Shown: positions 1 through 8,159 of the stretch, in pieces
Layout of the letters: each line of letters starts with the position of its first letter
Position numbering within the stretch: position 1 is the stretch's first letter
From: Tannerella sp.
GTDB lineage: Bacteria > Bacteroidota > Bacteroidia > Bacteroidales > Tannerellaceae
Length of the DNA: 9,819 nucleotides
Assembly: GCA_031283785.1 (NCBI GenBank)
Contig: JAITBC010000363.1
Location: 1-9,819 of the forward strand
Direction of reading: 5' to 3'
The notes under the pieces: generated by a model
Seen by the model: only the letters and a program-made list of their open reading frames with translations
Databases searched by the model: none
Told to the model about the DNA's origin: nothing
Program-made: the position numbers and the translations under genes

Positions 1-157
1 TGCTTTATTTTTAATTTGTTATACAGGTTGGTATCTTTTCGCATTATGATTCATTTCCCAAGTCGCCGGTATTTATTTCGGTAGACAGTGATTTTTTTGA
101 AAAAAAGTGAGTATAAAACAATCGTTCGTGTATATATCCTGAAAGATATGCATTGAA
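1..157. other. AT-rich leader upstream of the anti-sigma factor gene
   Basis: No coding sequence is recognisable here. The + strand frames that are open from the left edge close at about positions 48 and 84 and do not resemble the C-terminus of an ECF sigma factor, the gene normally found just before a FecR gene. A T tract followed by an A tract (92-98 and 100-106) could be intrinsically curved DNA. TTAATTTG at 11-18 differs by one base from the Bacteroides -7 element TAnnTTTG, but in sequence this AT-rich that is weak, and the partner -33 element would lie outside the window. A promoter for the downstream gene probably lies here or just upstream, but I cannot place it. Confidence 0.4.
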
Positions 158-1363
158 ATGATTGATTACAGTAAATATAAAACGGAAGATTTTTTGCAGG
201 ATGATTATTTTATTCGTTCTATGCGTCATCCTGATCCCGAATCGGCAACATATTGGGAAACGCTTGCGAAAGAAGGCGTTATTTCTTCCAAAGAATTTAA
301 CTTCGCCAAAGATTGTATATCATCGTTTTCCATGGAGGAAGACCTCATGTCGGATATGGAATTACGTTGTCTGTTCAAAAAAATCGAGGGCAATACCGTT
401 CGCTTGCAAAAGAAGAAAAGAAAGACGATGTTTTTGTATCGTGCAGCAGCCTCGTTTTTACTGATTTTGGCAGGGGCTGCCGGTGTGTTATATCAATTGT
501 CGGAAAAACGGGGAGATCCGATTATGATTGCCGGTTCTCAAGCGCCGAAAGCCGGTTCGGAATATATTGAACTGTTACTCTCCGATAAGGAACGTATTAC
601 TATTGCGGAAACAGATGCATCTGTTGATTATGGGCAAAAAGGAAAGATAAAAGTTAACGATAAAATGCTCGACAGGACGCCGGAAAGCGGAAATCCGGTA
701 AAGAAAGAAGAAAAGTTTAATCAATTAAATGTTCCCTACGGAAAACGTTCATCGTTGACGCTGGAAGATGGTACGTGTATTTGGCTGAATGCCGGAACGA
801 GAGTAATATATCCTGTGATTTTTGATGACGATAAGCGGGAGATATATGTTGACGGAGAAATATATATAACTGTTGCGAAAGAGACCGGCAGACCGTTCTG
901 CGTAAAGACTTCCGACATGCGGATTTCGGTGTTGGGCACGTCGTTTAATGTGACGGCCTATGAGGCGGATGCCGTCAGCTCGATAGTTTTGGTAGAGGGA
1001 ACGGTACAGGTGAAAGATAAAAACAGCAAGACGCCGTACGTCTTAAAGCCCGACAATATGCTTACAAAACACGCCGGGCATGTAGATGTCAAACAGGTAA
1101 ATGCATTGAATTACATATCCTGGGTGAAAGGTGTGTATGTGTCCGATAATGAGATGCTGGAAAGTATATTGTCGCGCCTTTCCAGATATTATAACGTGAA
1201 AATAACCGTCGATAATGATGCTGCCGGGTTACTTTGCTCAGGAAAATTAGACCTTAAAGAAAACATTACCGGCGTTTTTGATGTTTTATCGTCAACAGCT
1301 CCGGTTACTTATAAAACAGATGAAAACGGAAAATATCACTTTATGTTTAACCCATTAAAATAG
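158..1363 (+). CDS. FecR-family anti-sigma factor (inner membrane)
   Basis: Single-pass inner-membrane regulator that holds an ECF sigma factor inactive until a TonB-dependent transporter signals that substrate is bound. The cytoplasmic N-terminus (about 1-88) opens with MIDYSKYKTEDFLQDDYFI, a form typical of Bacteroidota FecR proteins, which supports this start. A basic stretch KKKRK precedes one membrane segment at about 92-113. The periplasmic FecR domain (about 187-285) shows the expected VPYGKRSSLTLEDGTCIWLN and VLGTSFNVTAY motifs. A C-terminal DUF4974 domain (about 322-397) has the family pattern SWVKGVYVSDNEMLESILSRL. At 401 residues it is of ordinary, slightly long size, with a lysine-rich linker at 113-186. 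The next gene encodes an STN-bearing SusC protein, the usual signalling partner. No sigma factor gene is visible upstream, so it must lie beyond the left edge or elsewhere. Family assignment is secure; the signal sensed is unknown. Confidence 0.95.
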   Translation: MIDYSKYKTEDFLQDDYFIRSMRHPDPESATYWETLAKEGVISSKEFNFAKDCISSFSMEEDLMSDMELRCLFKKIEGNTVRLQKKKRKTMFLYRAAASFLLILAGAAGVLYQLSEKRGDPIMIAGSQAPKAGSEYIELLLSDKERITIAETDASVDYGQKGKIKVNDKMLDRTPESGNPVKKEEKFNQLNVPYGKRSSLTLEDGTCIWLNAGTRVIYPVIFDDDKREIYVDGEIYITVAKETGRPFCVKTSDMRISVLGTSFNVTAYEADAVSSIVLVEGTVQVKDKNSKTPYVLKPDNMLTKHAGHVDVKQVNALNYISWVKGVYVSDNEMLESILSRLSRYYNVKITVDNDAAGLLCSGKLDLKENITGVFDVLSSTAPVTYKTDENGKYHFMFNPLK

Positions 1364-1399
1364 AAATAGCCTATGAAGTAAGAACCGGAAAGCACAAAA

Positions 1400-1445
1400 A
1401 AAAATCGGGAACAGTACTGCAATACCTTTCCCGACAGCGATTTTT
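1400..1445 (+). terminator. Imperfect hairpin with T run between fecR-like and susC-like genes
   Basis: TCGGGAA at 1405-1411 pairs perfectly with TTCCCGA at 1428-1434. The 16-base loop contains the self-complementary octamer CAGTACTG (1412-1419). An A run at 1396-1404 can extend the stem with the T run at 1441-1445 if CAGCGA (1435-1440) bulges out. Alternatively, 1400-1407 pairs with CGATTTTT (1438-1445), which excludes the upper stem. The T run does not directly follow the main stem, so this is a weak or partial terminator candidate. Its position before the transporter gene would let it reduce or tune read-through from the regulator into susCD. It could also be a stabilising mRNA 5' structure for the downstream operon. 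Confidence 0.4.
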
Positions 1446-1490
1446 AGATCTAATTATTCGATTATTTAAACTTAAAATCATTACAAAAGT

Positions 1491-4400
1491 ATGATAAAAA
1501 TACGAGAAATTCGTACAGGCGGTACGAGAAAATTTAAATTTGCCCTGATTATGAGGTTAATCTTATTTTTGATAACATTAAACCTGTCTGTGCAGGCTTA
1601 TAGTTATTCGCAATCGGCGAGAGTATCTTTGAAAATGAAAAATGCTACGCTTAAAGATATTTTTCATGAAATAGAGGCGCAGACCGAGTATATCTTCTTT
1701 TATTATGAAGGTCTTATTGATAGCGAAAAAATAAATGTGAGCGCGAAGGATAAGCCTGTCGGCGAAGTGTTGAATAATGTTTTCAAAAAGAAAAATATTA
1801 CTTATACAATTAGCGACAGGCAGATATACTTAGTAAAGAAAGAAAACGAAGTGCACGAGGCTGAAAACTCGCCTGCACCGGTCGTAAATCAACAGAGAGT
1901 TGTCGTAAGAGGCATAGTAATGGATGAATTTAATGAGACTTTGCCGGGCGTAAACATTACGGTGGAAGGAAATACGCGTGGCGTAGCGACCGATTTGGAT
2001 GGAAGTTTCTCTATTGAAGTATTACCAACCGACAAACTGATATTTTCTTACCTCGGTATGCAGGAACAGACGATTCCTGTTGGCGATAAACGTGAATTTA
2101 CGGTTATTATGCTGGAGAAAACCGACGAGTTGGAAGAAGTTACGGTCGTTGCATTTGGTCGTCAAAAGAAAGAAAGTGTTTCGGCTGCTATCACAACCGT
2201 AAGACCTTCGGAACTTAAAATCCCAAGCAGTAACCTGACAACCGCCTTAGCCGGGAGGATGGCAGGATTGATTTCTTACCAGCGTACGGGTGAACCCGGC
2301 GAAGACGACGCCAGCTTCTTTGTGCGTGGCGTCACGACGCTTACCTATGGAGCCGGCCCTCTGATTCTTATCGATGGCGTGGAAATGACGTCGAGCGATC
2401 TGGCACGGTTGCAAACAGACGATATCGCCAGTTTTTCGATTATGAAAGATGCGGCGGCAACGGCCCTCTACGGAGCACGTGGCGGAAATGGCGTTATCAT
2501 GGTTACGACAAAAGAGGGAAAGGAAGGAAAAGCGTCTATTTCTTTTCGTTATGAGACGTCGCTGTCTTCTCCTACCAGACATATCGAACTGGCAGATCCG
2601 ATTACTTATATGCGTCTGAATAACGAGGCAACTATTACCCGCGACCCGATGCAGTCGACGCCGTATTCCATAGAGAAGATCGAAAGTACGGAACGGGGCG
2701 CTAATCCGATGGTTTATCCTGCAAATGACTGGTATGATATTTTGTTTAAGAACCAGGCCGTCAACCAGCGTTTTAATTTTAACGTCAGCGGCGGAGGAAC
2801 AGTTGCGCGTTATTATATCGCGGCAACTTTTAATCAGGATGACGGGGTGATTAAAACGGCTGGGGACAGTAAAAACGATATTGACCTGAAACGCTACCTG
2901 CTACGTACGAATGTAAATATTAACGTAACGAAAACAACGGAAGCGATCGTTCGTCTGCACGGCACATTTGACGATTATTCCGGTCCGCTTGACAGCGGAA
3001 GCGACTTGTACAGCAAAGTAGTGCGGAGCGATCCGGTCGCTTTCCCTGCTTATTTTACCCCCGATGTGACGTTTCAACATAAAAAACATATTTTATTCGG
3101 GAATACCGACCGGGGGCAGTTTATCAATCCTTATGCCGATATGGTGAAAGGACATAAGGAATATTCCAAGTCATTGATGTTGGCGCAGTTTGAATTGAAA
3201 CAAAATTTGGATTTTATTACGGAAGGGCTGAGCCTTAGGGGACTGTTCAGTACAAACAGGTATGCTTATTTTGATGTGCAGCGCTATTATAATCCCTTTT
3301 ATTATACGATTAATATGTATGATAAGATCCGAGATGAATATTTATTGACGGCTTTGAATCCGAACGACGGTACCGAATGGTTAAGCTACAACGAAGGACA
3401 AAAAGAGATCAGCACAACGATTTATTTTGAATCGGCGCTGAACTATAACCGGACGTTTGAGGAGAATCACGGGGTGAGCGGATTATTGGTTTTTAACCTT
3501 CGGAACTATCTGAAAGGAAACGCCGGTTCGCTCCTTCTGTCACTGCCTAAACGTAATGTCGGACTGTCGGGGCGTTTCACTTACAGTTACGCCACCCGTT
3601 ATTTCCTGGAAGCGAATTTCGGATATAACGGCTCGGAACGTTTTGCCCGTAATCACCGTTTCGGATTTTTTCCTTCCATAGGTATGGGATGGCTGGTGAC
3701 AAACGAGCCTTTATGGAAAAATACGAATAGCGGCATTCAAAGCGCCGTTTCAAACTTGAAGTTAAAAGCCACCTACGGTTTAGTGGGTAACGACGCTATC
3801 GGCAATGAGGAAGACCGTTTCTTTTATCAGTCCGACGTAAATGTGAATAATTCGGGCAGGGCATATACATGGGGTGAGAATTTCGGTTATACGGTAAATG
3901 GGGTAAGCATAAACCGGTATGCAAATCAGCTTATCACATGGGAAGTCGCCCGGAAGATGAATTTGGGGATTGAACTCGGACTGTTTGGAAAAATAGATGT
4001 CTTGGCGGATTTCTATACCGAAATGCGAACCAATATTTTACAAACGCGTTCGGATATTCCGGCAACAATGGGATTGCTCGTTACTCCGCAAGCAAATATC
4101 GGTAAGGCGAGTGGAAGAGGCGTAGACCTGTCCGTCGATCTGAATCATTATTTTAATAAGGATTTCTGGATTACCGGACGTTTTAATTATACATACGCCA
4201 AGTCGAAATGGGAAATGTATGAGGAACCGGATAATCGTCTGACGCCATGGCTGTCGCATATCGGTACTCCGGTAAACCAGACATGGGGTTATGTCGCAGA
4301 ACGTTTGTTTGTCGATGACAAGGATGTGCTGAACTCGCCGACGCAGTCTTTCGGCAGTTATATGGGTGGAGATATCAAATATAAAGACATCAACGGCGAC

Positions 4401-4952
4401 GACAGGATAACGTCGTTGGACAGAGTGCCGATCGGTTATCCGACTACGCCTGAGATAATTTACGGTTTCGGTTTAAGTTCCGGTTATAAAGGATTTGATT
4501 TTTCTTTCTTCTTCCAGGGGCTAGGCCGTGAATCATTCTGGATTGATGCGAGAAAAACGTCTCCTTTCCTTGATACGGACGACAATGGTAGCGTCACTTC
4601 AAAAAATGCCCTATTGAAAGTGTATGCCGATAATTACTGGTCGGAAGACAACCGTAATGTCCAGGCGCTTTGGCCCAGGCTGACGGCGTCATTGCTTGAA
4701 AATAATACACAAACAAGTACCTGGTTTATGCGCGACGGTTCATTCCTGCGTCTGAAATCATTGGAATTTGGATATGCAATACCGGCGCACTATCGAAAAA
4801 AATTATACGTATCTAATTTGCGTCTGTATTTAAGCGGAACAAATTTGCTTACTTTCAGTAAATTCAAATTATGGGATCCGGAAATGGCAGGCGACGGCAT
4901 GAAATATCCTATACAGAGAGTGCTGAATATCGGAGTTCAATTATCATTTTAA
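1491..4952 (+). CDS. SusC/RagA-family TonB-dependent transporter with STN signalling domain
   Basis: Outer-membrane barrel that imports glycan fragments (or another ligand) using TonB energy, together with the SusD-like lid encoded next. Domains in order: signal peptide with hydrophobic core at about 18-36, likely cleaved after VQA; STN domain at about 43-116; carboxypeptidase-regulatory-like domain at about 137-209 (LPGVNITVEGNTRGVATDLDG); TonB-box region LEEVTVVAFG at 214-223; plug from about 226 to 345, including the SusC hallmark IMKDAAATALYGARGGNGVI (317-336); then the barrel, ending in VQLSF with the terminal aromatic residue expected for outer-membrane insertion. At 1153 residues it is within the longer, STN-containing subclass. 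The STN domain marks it as a transducer able to contact a FecR-type anti-sigma factor, one of which is encoded directly upstream. The first ATG is preferred because it gives a basic n-region; Met21 (1551) is an alternative. The reading frame is intact throughout. Confidence 0.97.
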   Translation: MIKIREIRTGGTRKFKFALIMRLILFLITLNLSVQAYSYSQSARVSLKMKNATLKDIFHEIEAQTEYIFFYYEGLIDSEKINVSAKDKPVGEVLNNVFKKKNITYTISDRQIYLVKKENEVHEAENSPAPVVNQQRVVVRGIVMDEFNETLPGVNITVEGNTRGVATDLDGSFSIEVLPTDKLIFSYLGMQEQTIPVGDKREFTVIMLEKTDELEEVTVVAFGRQKKESVSAAITTVRPSELKIPSSNLTTALAGRMAGLISYQRTGEPGEDDASFFVRGVTTLTYGAGPLILIDGVEMTSSDLARLQTDDIASFSIMKDAAATALYGARGGNGVIMVTTKEGKEGKASISFRYETSLSSPTRHIELADPITYMRLNNEATITRDPMQSTPYSIEKIESTERGANPMVYPANDWYDILFKNQAVNQRFNFNVSGGGTVARYYIAATFNQDDGVIKTAGDSKNDIDLKRYLLRTNVNINVTKTTEAIVRLHGTFDDYSGPLDSGSDLYSKVVRSDPVAFPAYFTPDVTFQHKKHILFGNTDRGQFINPYADMVKGHKEYSKSLMLAQFELKQNLDFITEGLSLRGLFSTNRYAYFDVQRYYNPFYYTINMYDKIRDEYLLTALNPNDGTEWLSYNEGQKEISTTIYFESALNYNRTFEENHGVSGLLVFNLRNYLKGNAGSLLLSLPKRNVGLSGRFTYSYATRYFLEANFGYNGSERFARNHRFGFFPSIGMGWLVTNEPLWKNTNSGIQSAVSNLKLKATYGLVGNDAIGNEEDRFFYQSDVNVNNSGRAYTWGENFGYTVNGVSINRYANQLITWEVARKMNLGIELGLFGKIDVLADFYTEMRTNILQTRSDIPATMGLLVTPQANIGKASGRGVDLSVDLNHYFNKDFWITGRFNYTYAKSKWEMYEEPDNRLTPWLSHIGTPVNQTWGYVAERLFVDDKDVLNSPTQSFGSYMGGDIKYKDINGDDRITSLDRVPIGYPTTPEIIYGFGLSSGYKGFDFSFFFQGLGRESFWIDARKTSPFLDTDDNGSVTSKNALLKVYADNYWSEDNRNVQALWPRLTASLLENNTQTSTWFMRDGSFLRLKSLEFGYAIPAHYRKKLYVSNLRLYLSGTNLLTFSKFKLWDPEMAGDGMKYPIQRVLNIGVQLSF

Positions 4953-4964
4953 ACAGTTGTCAAG

Positions 4965-6896
4965 ATGAAAAAAAATAAAAACATATTTACGTTGATTATG
5001 GCGGTTTTATTGTCTTCATGTGCTGATTATCTGGATATCGTGCCGGACAATGTAGCGACAATAGAACATGCTTTTACCGACAGAGTGAGCGCTGAACGTT
5101 TTTTGGCGACCCTCTACTCTTATATGCCGAGAATTGGAGATTATTCCGCAGATCCGGCTATTCAGACTAGCGATGAATATGTCGTCGTGGAAAATCATTA
5201 TTATGGCATAGATAGGTATTATGGTAACAGAGTGAAACTCGGCGCGCAGAACGTGAACACCCCGATATTGAATTACTGGAACGGCAATATGGGGGGACGC
5301 GGGCTGTTTGTTGCTTTGCGTGAATGTAATATCTTTCTGGAAAATATTCATAATGTAGGCCCGGATCTGTACGAATGGGAAAGAGAAAGATGGATTGCCG
5401 AAGCGACGTTCTTCAAAGCCTTTTACCATTATTACCTCTTGCGGATGTATGGCCCCGTTCCTCTTGTGAAAGAGAATCTGGAGCCTTCTGCAAGCGTTGA
5501 AGACGTGAAGGTTTACCGGGCGCCGTTCGACGAATGTGTCGATTATATTGTCGAGCTTTGCGATAAAGCGCTGATCGACTTGCCGTTACAGATAACGAAT
5601 ATTGTTGCTGAAGCGGGACGTATAACGAAACCGGTGGCGGCGATGCTGAAAGCGGAAGTTTTAGTATTGGCGGCAAGCCCTTTATTCAATGGGAACAGTG
5701 ATTTTAGTACGCTTGTTGACGACAGGGGGGTAACGTTGTTCGGAGAAACTGAAGACCGCAGCAAATGGACCCGGGCGGCAGAGGCCTGCCGGGAGGCGAT
5801 AGACCTTGCGCATGAAGCCGGTAATCGTTTGTACCTGTTTAACGACAGTCGTTTCCCATTGTCGGACGAAACACGTCGTGGAATGAGTATCAGGGGTGCG
5901 GTTACGATAAAATGGAACGAGGAATTGATATGGGGAAATCCGGTGAATACAGCCGGTACATTGCAGGGTAACACCCTCCCTTATATGAAATTCGAAGATA
6001 TAACGGCAAATGCTCTCGGAGTGGAACTGGGCGCTTCGTTTACGATGGCCGAACTGTTTTATTCGAAAAACGGAGTGCCGATCAATGAGGATGCTTCTTA
6101 TGACTATGCAGGACGATATGATACGGTTACGGTAGGCAACGACCATTATTATTATATCAAACAGGGACTGACGACAGCCGTGCTGAATACGAACCGTGAA
6201 CCGCGTTTTTATGCAAACATGGGCTTCGACTGCGGCTACTGGTATGGTAACGGACGTACGAAAGATGTCGGCGCAGGCAGTGATGCCGAGACGCCGTGGA
6301 TTATGAGGATGAAAGCCGGAGAAGTAAGTGGTAAGAGTGGGGATATACGTTATACCCGGTCAGGTTACCTGGCAAAAAAACCTATCAACTTTGAAACGGC
6401 AACAGCTGCTAACGGTTCTTTGTCGACAACCCGGTATACGTATCCGATTATGCGCCTGGCAGACCTTTACCTGTTGTATGCCGAAGCATTGAATGAATCG
6501 CTGGATGCTCCCAATAGTGAAGTCTACGGATATGTGGATATCGTGCGCGAACGCGCCGGACTGAAGGGGGCCGTGGAAAGTTGGAAAGACCATTCCAATC
6601 TGCCGGACAAACCTCTTACAAAAACAGGTATGCGGGATATTATCCGTCAGGAACGGTTAATTGAATTATGCTTCGAAAGCAAAAGGTTCTGGGATCTCAG
6701 GAGATGGAAGCTGGCTCATGTTTATTACAACCAGCCGGAAAGAGGCTGGAACGTAAATCAAAATACAACGGAAGATTATTATCAGGTGATCATCTTTAAT
6801 CAGTTGGAATTTTCGACGAAACAGTATTTATGGCCTATCAGGGAAGATGAATTGCGTAGAAACATTAACATGGTTCAAAATCCGTATTGGGATTAA
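4965..6896 (+). CDS. SusD/RagB-family surface glycan-binding lipoprotein
   Basis: Lipoprotein that forms the lid over the SusC-like barrel and helps capture ligand outside the cell. The signal peptide ends in a lipobox LSSC with the lipidated cysteine at residue 19. The N-terminal SusD-like region contains the helical TPR-type signature AEATFFKAFYHYYLLRMYGP (145-164) and GRITKPVAAMLKAEVLVLAA (218-237). The RagB/SusD region carries YPIMRLADLYLLYAEALNE (about 493-511), then RQERLIELCFESKRFWDLRR (about 561-580), and ends with ELRRNINMVQNPYWD, the usual C-terminal form in which positions near 'NP' close the protein. The 643-residue length is in the larger normal range. It starts 12 bases after the susC-like stop, so co-transcription is near certain. 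Ligand specificity cannot be read from the sequence. Confidence 0.97.
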   Translation: MKKNKNIFTLIMAVLLSSCADYLDIVPDNVATIEHAFTDRVSAERFLATLYSYMPRIGDYSADPAIQTSDEYVVVENHYYGIDRYYGNRVKLGAQNVNTPILNYWNGNMGGRGLFVALRECNIFLENIHNVGPDLYEWERERWIAEATFFKAFYHYYLLRMYGPVPLVKENLEPSASVEDVKVYRAPFDECVDYIVELCDKALIDLPLQITNIVAEAGRITKPVAAMLKAEVLVLAASPLFNGNSDFSTLVDDRGVTLFGETEDRSKWTRAAEACREAIDLAHEAGNRLYLFNDSRFPLSDETRRGMSIRGAVTIKWNEELIWGNPVNTAGTLQGNTLPYMKFEDITANALGVELGASFTMAELFYSKNGVPINEDASYDYAGRYDTVTVGNDHYYYIKQGLTTAVLNTNREPRFYANMGFDCGYWYGNGRTKDVGAGSDAETPWIMRMKAGEVSGKSGDIRYTRSGYLAKKPINFETATAANGSLSTTRYTYPIMRLADLYLLYAEALNESLDAPNSEVYGYVDIVRERAGLKGAVESWKDHSNLPDKPLTKTGMRDIIRQERLIELCFESKRFWDLRRWKLAHVYYNQPERGWNVNQNTTEDYYQVIIFNQLEFSTKQYLWPIREDELRRNINMVQNPYWD

Positions 6897-6926
6897 ATTA
6901 GTGATTCATGAACTACGTCGTTTATT

Positions 6927-6953
6927 ATTAACCATTTATCATTAACAATTAAC
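6927..6953 (+). repeat. Three ATTAAC copies in an AT-rich spacer
   Basis: ATTAAC occurs at 6927-6932, 6941-6946 and 6948-6953 inside the 69-base gap between the susD-like gene and the next lipoprotein gene. The gap has no TTTG / TAnnTTTG promoter pair and no strong hairpin (only an 8-base palindrome TTCATGAA at 6905-6912). The gene order and lack of a terminator favour one transcript across it. The repeats may act as an AT-rich translation enhancer of the kind Bacteroidota use instead of a Shine-Dalgarno sequence, but low complexity could also explain them. Confidence 0.35.
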
Positions 6954-6965
6954 TATAATCTGTAT

Positions 6966-8147
6966 ATGAAACGAAGTATAAAATTAATTTTGTCGATAAT
7001 CCTTATAATATGTTACGGTTGTAAGGAGGAATATATTGGGCAATATCCCATAGACGGGAATCCTCCCGCCCCTGTAAGTAATGTGAAAATCCTGAACCTT
7101 CAGGGAAAGGCGATTATCACCTATTCTTTGCCCGAAGAGGATGACTTGCTTTGCATAAAATCCGTGTATGTATTGCCGAACGGCAACAGGAAAGAAATGT
7201 CAAGTTCCGCATATTCGAACAGTATCGAATTAAAAGGATTCGGAAAAAGCGCTAAAACGAAGGTGGAATTATATTCTGTTGATAAAAGCTACAATGAGTC
7301 GGCGCCTGTGACGGTAGAAATAGAACCTTTGGATTCTCCAATCTATGATGTTATCAAGACACTGAAATTATATGAAGCGTTCGGAGGTCTTAAACTTTAC
7401 TGGGAGAATCCCTTAGGTGAAGATATTGTTATGGGGGCGCTGATGAAAGAAGATGGTGAATTCAGGCATATTGAAACGATTTATTCTTCCGAAGGGATAG
7501 CGGAGAAGGCGATTCGGGGATTGGAATCAAGACTTACGGATTTCGGTTTTTATTTCAGGGATATGTATAATAATTACACAGATACGCTTTATTTACAAAT
7601 GACTCCGATTTTTGAAGAAGAAATCAGGAAAAGTAATTTTACTCCGCTTAGACTGTCCTCCAAATTCTCATTACACGGTTATGGCGGAGGAAAAATGGAG
7701 GCTTTGTGGGACAATGTCTATAATGTAGATGATAATTTGCTTTACGTTAACCCTGCTCCCGAAAAGATATATTTCGCTTTTGATATGGGAGTGGAAGCCA
7801 AATTGTCGCGTTTCAGGCTGTGGACGCGACGAAATTATATGTATCAGCTGCACCATATCCGCACTTTTGAGATTTGGGGTACAAGCGATCAGTCGGCAAC
7901 GACCAATCCCGATAACTGGGACGGATGGGAGAAAATCATGGATTGCGAATCGTTCCGCCCTTCCGGTTTGACCGAAGGAGGAAACCCGACTGCCGAAGAA
8001 GTGCAATATTTACTGGGGGGAGAAGAATTTGAAGTGCCGGTCGAAGCGCCCAAATTCCGTTATATGAAATTTAAAATTAATTCTACGTGGACTAATTCGA
8101 CGGCTGCGTTTATTAACGAGATATCCATCTGGGGTAATACGAAATAA
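6966..8147 (+). CDS. PUL accessory lipoprotein, DUF4959-DUF5126-DUF5000
   Basis: Probable surface lipoprotein of a type found next to susCD pairs and thought to help bind the ligand. The signal peptide has a hydrophobic core at about 6-18 and the cysteine at residue 19, followed by KEEY; acidic residues right after a Cys-Lys resemble the lipoprotein export signal described in Bacteroidota, which suggests surface display. The modules, assigned by recall of family layout, are DUF4959 at about 22-120 (fibronectin-like, with PPAPVSNVKILNLQGKAIITY), DUF5126 at about 122-223 (second sandwich domain, LKLYEAFGGLKLYWENPLGEDIV split across 133-155), and DUF5000 at about 230-390, a discoidin-like fold (ALWDNV, FAFDMG, LSRFRLWTR, FRYMKFKINSTWTNSTAAFI). 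Length 393 fits this three-domain family. The start codon is supported by the signal peptide. It has no catalytic motif that I recognise. The next gene follows after 12 bases. Confidence 0.88.
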   Translation: MKRSIKLILSIILIICYGCKEEYIGQYPIDGNPPAPVSNVKILNLQGKAIITYSLPEEDDLLCIKSVYVLPNGNRKEMSSSAYSNSIELKGFGKSAKTKVELYSVDKSYNESAPVTVEIEPLDSPIYDVIKTLKLYEAFGGLKLYWENPLGEDIVMGALMKEDGEFRHIETIYSSEGIAEKAIRGLESRLTDFGFYFRDMYNNYTDTLYLQMTPIFEEEIRKSNFTPLRLSSKFSLHGYGGGKMEALWDNVYNVDDNLLYVNPAPEKIYFAFDMGVEAKLSRFRLWTRRNYMYQLHHIRTFEIWGTSDQSATTNPDNWDGWEKIMDCESFRPSGLTEGGNPTAEEVQYLLGGEEFEVPVEAPKFRYMKFKINSTWTNSTAAFINEISIWGNTK

Positions 8148-8159
8148 CAAGGAACAATT

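Noticed and set aside
44..229. Small - strand open frame over the leader and start of the anti-sigma gene
   Set aside because: It overlaps the well-supported FecR start, is low complexity in composition and resembles no family I know.
5016..6593. Several long antisense open frames inside the susD-like gene (for example 5543-5974 and 5682-6146 on the - strand)
   Set aside because: They overlap each other and a strongly supported gene, have no recognisable domains or signal sequences, and look like by-products of codon bias on the coding strand.
6954..6959. TATAAT just before the gene at 6966
   Set aside because: Bacteroidota housekeeping promoters use TAnnTTTG rather than TATAAT, and it lies only 6 bases from the start codon. 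Chance in AT-rich sequence is the simpler explanation.
7729..7971. 80-codon + strand open frame inside the DUF5000 region
   Set aside because: It lies in a shifted frame within an intact gene whose own frame gives conserved domain sequence. There is no sign of a programmed frameshift.
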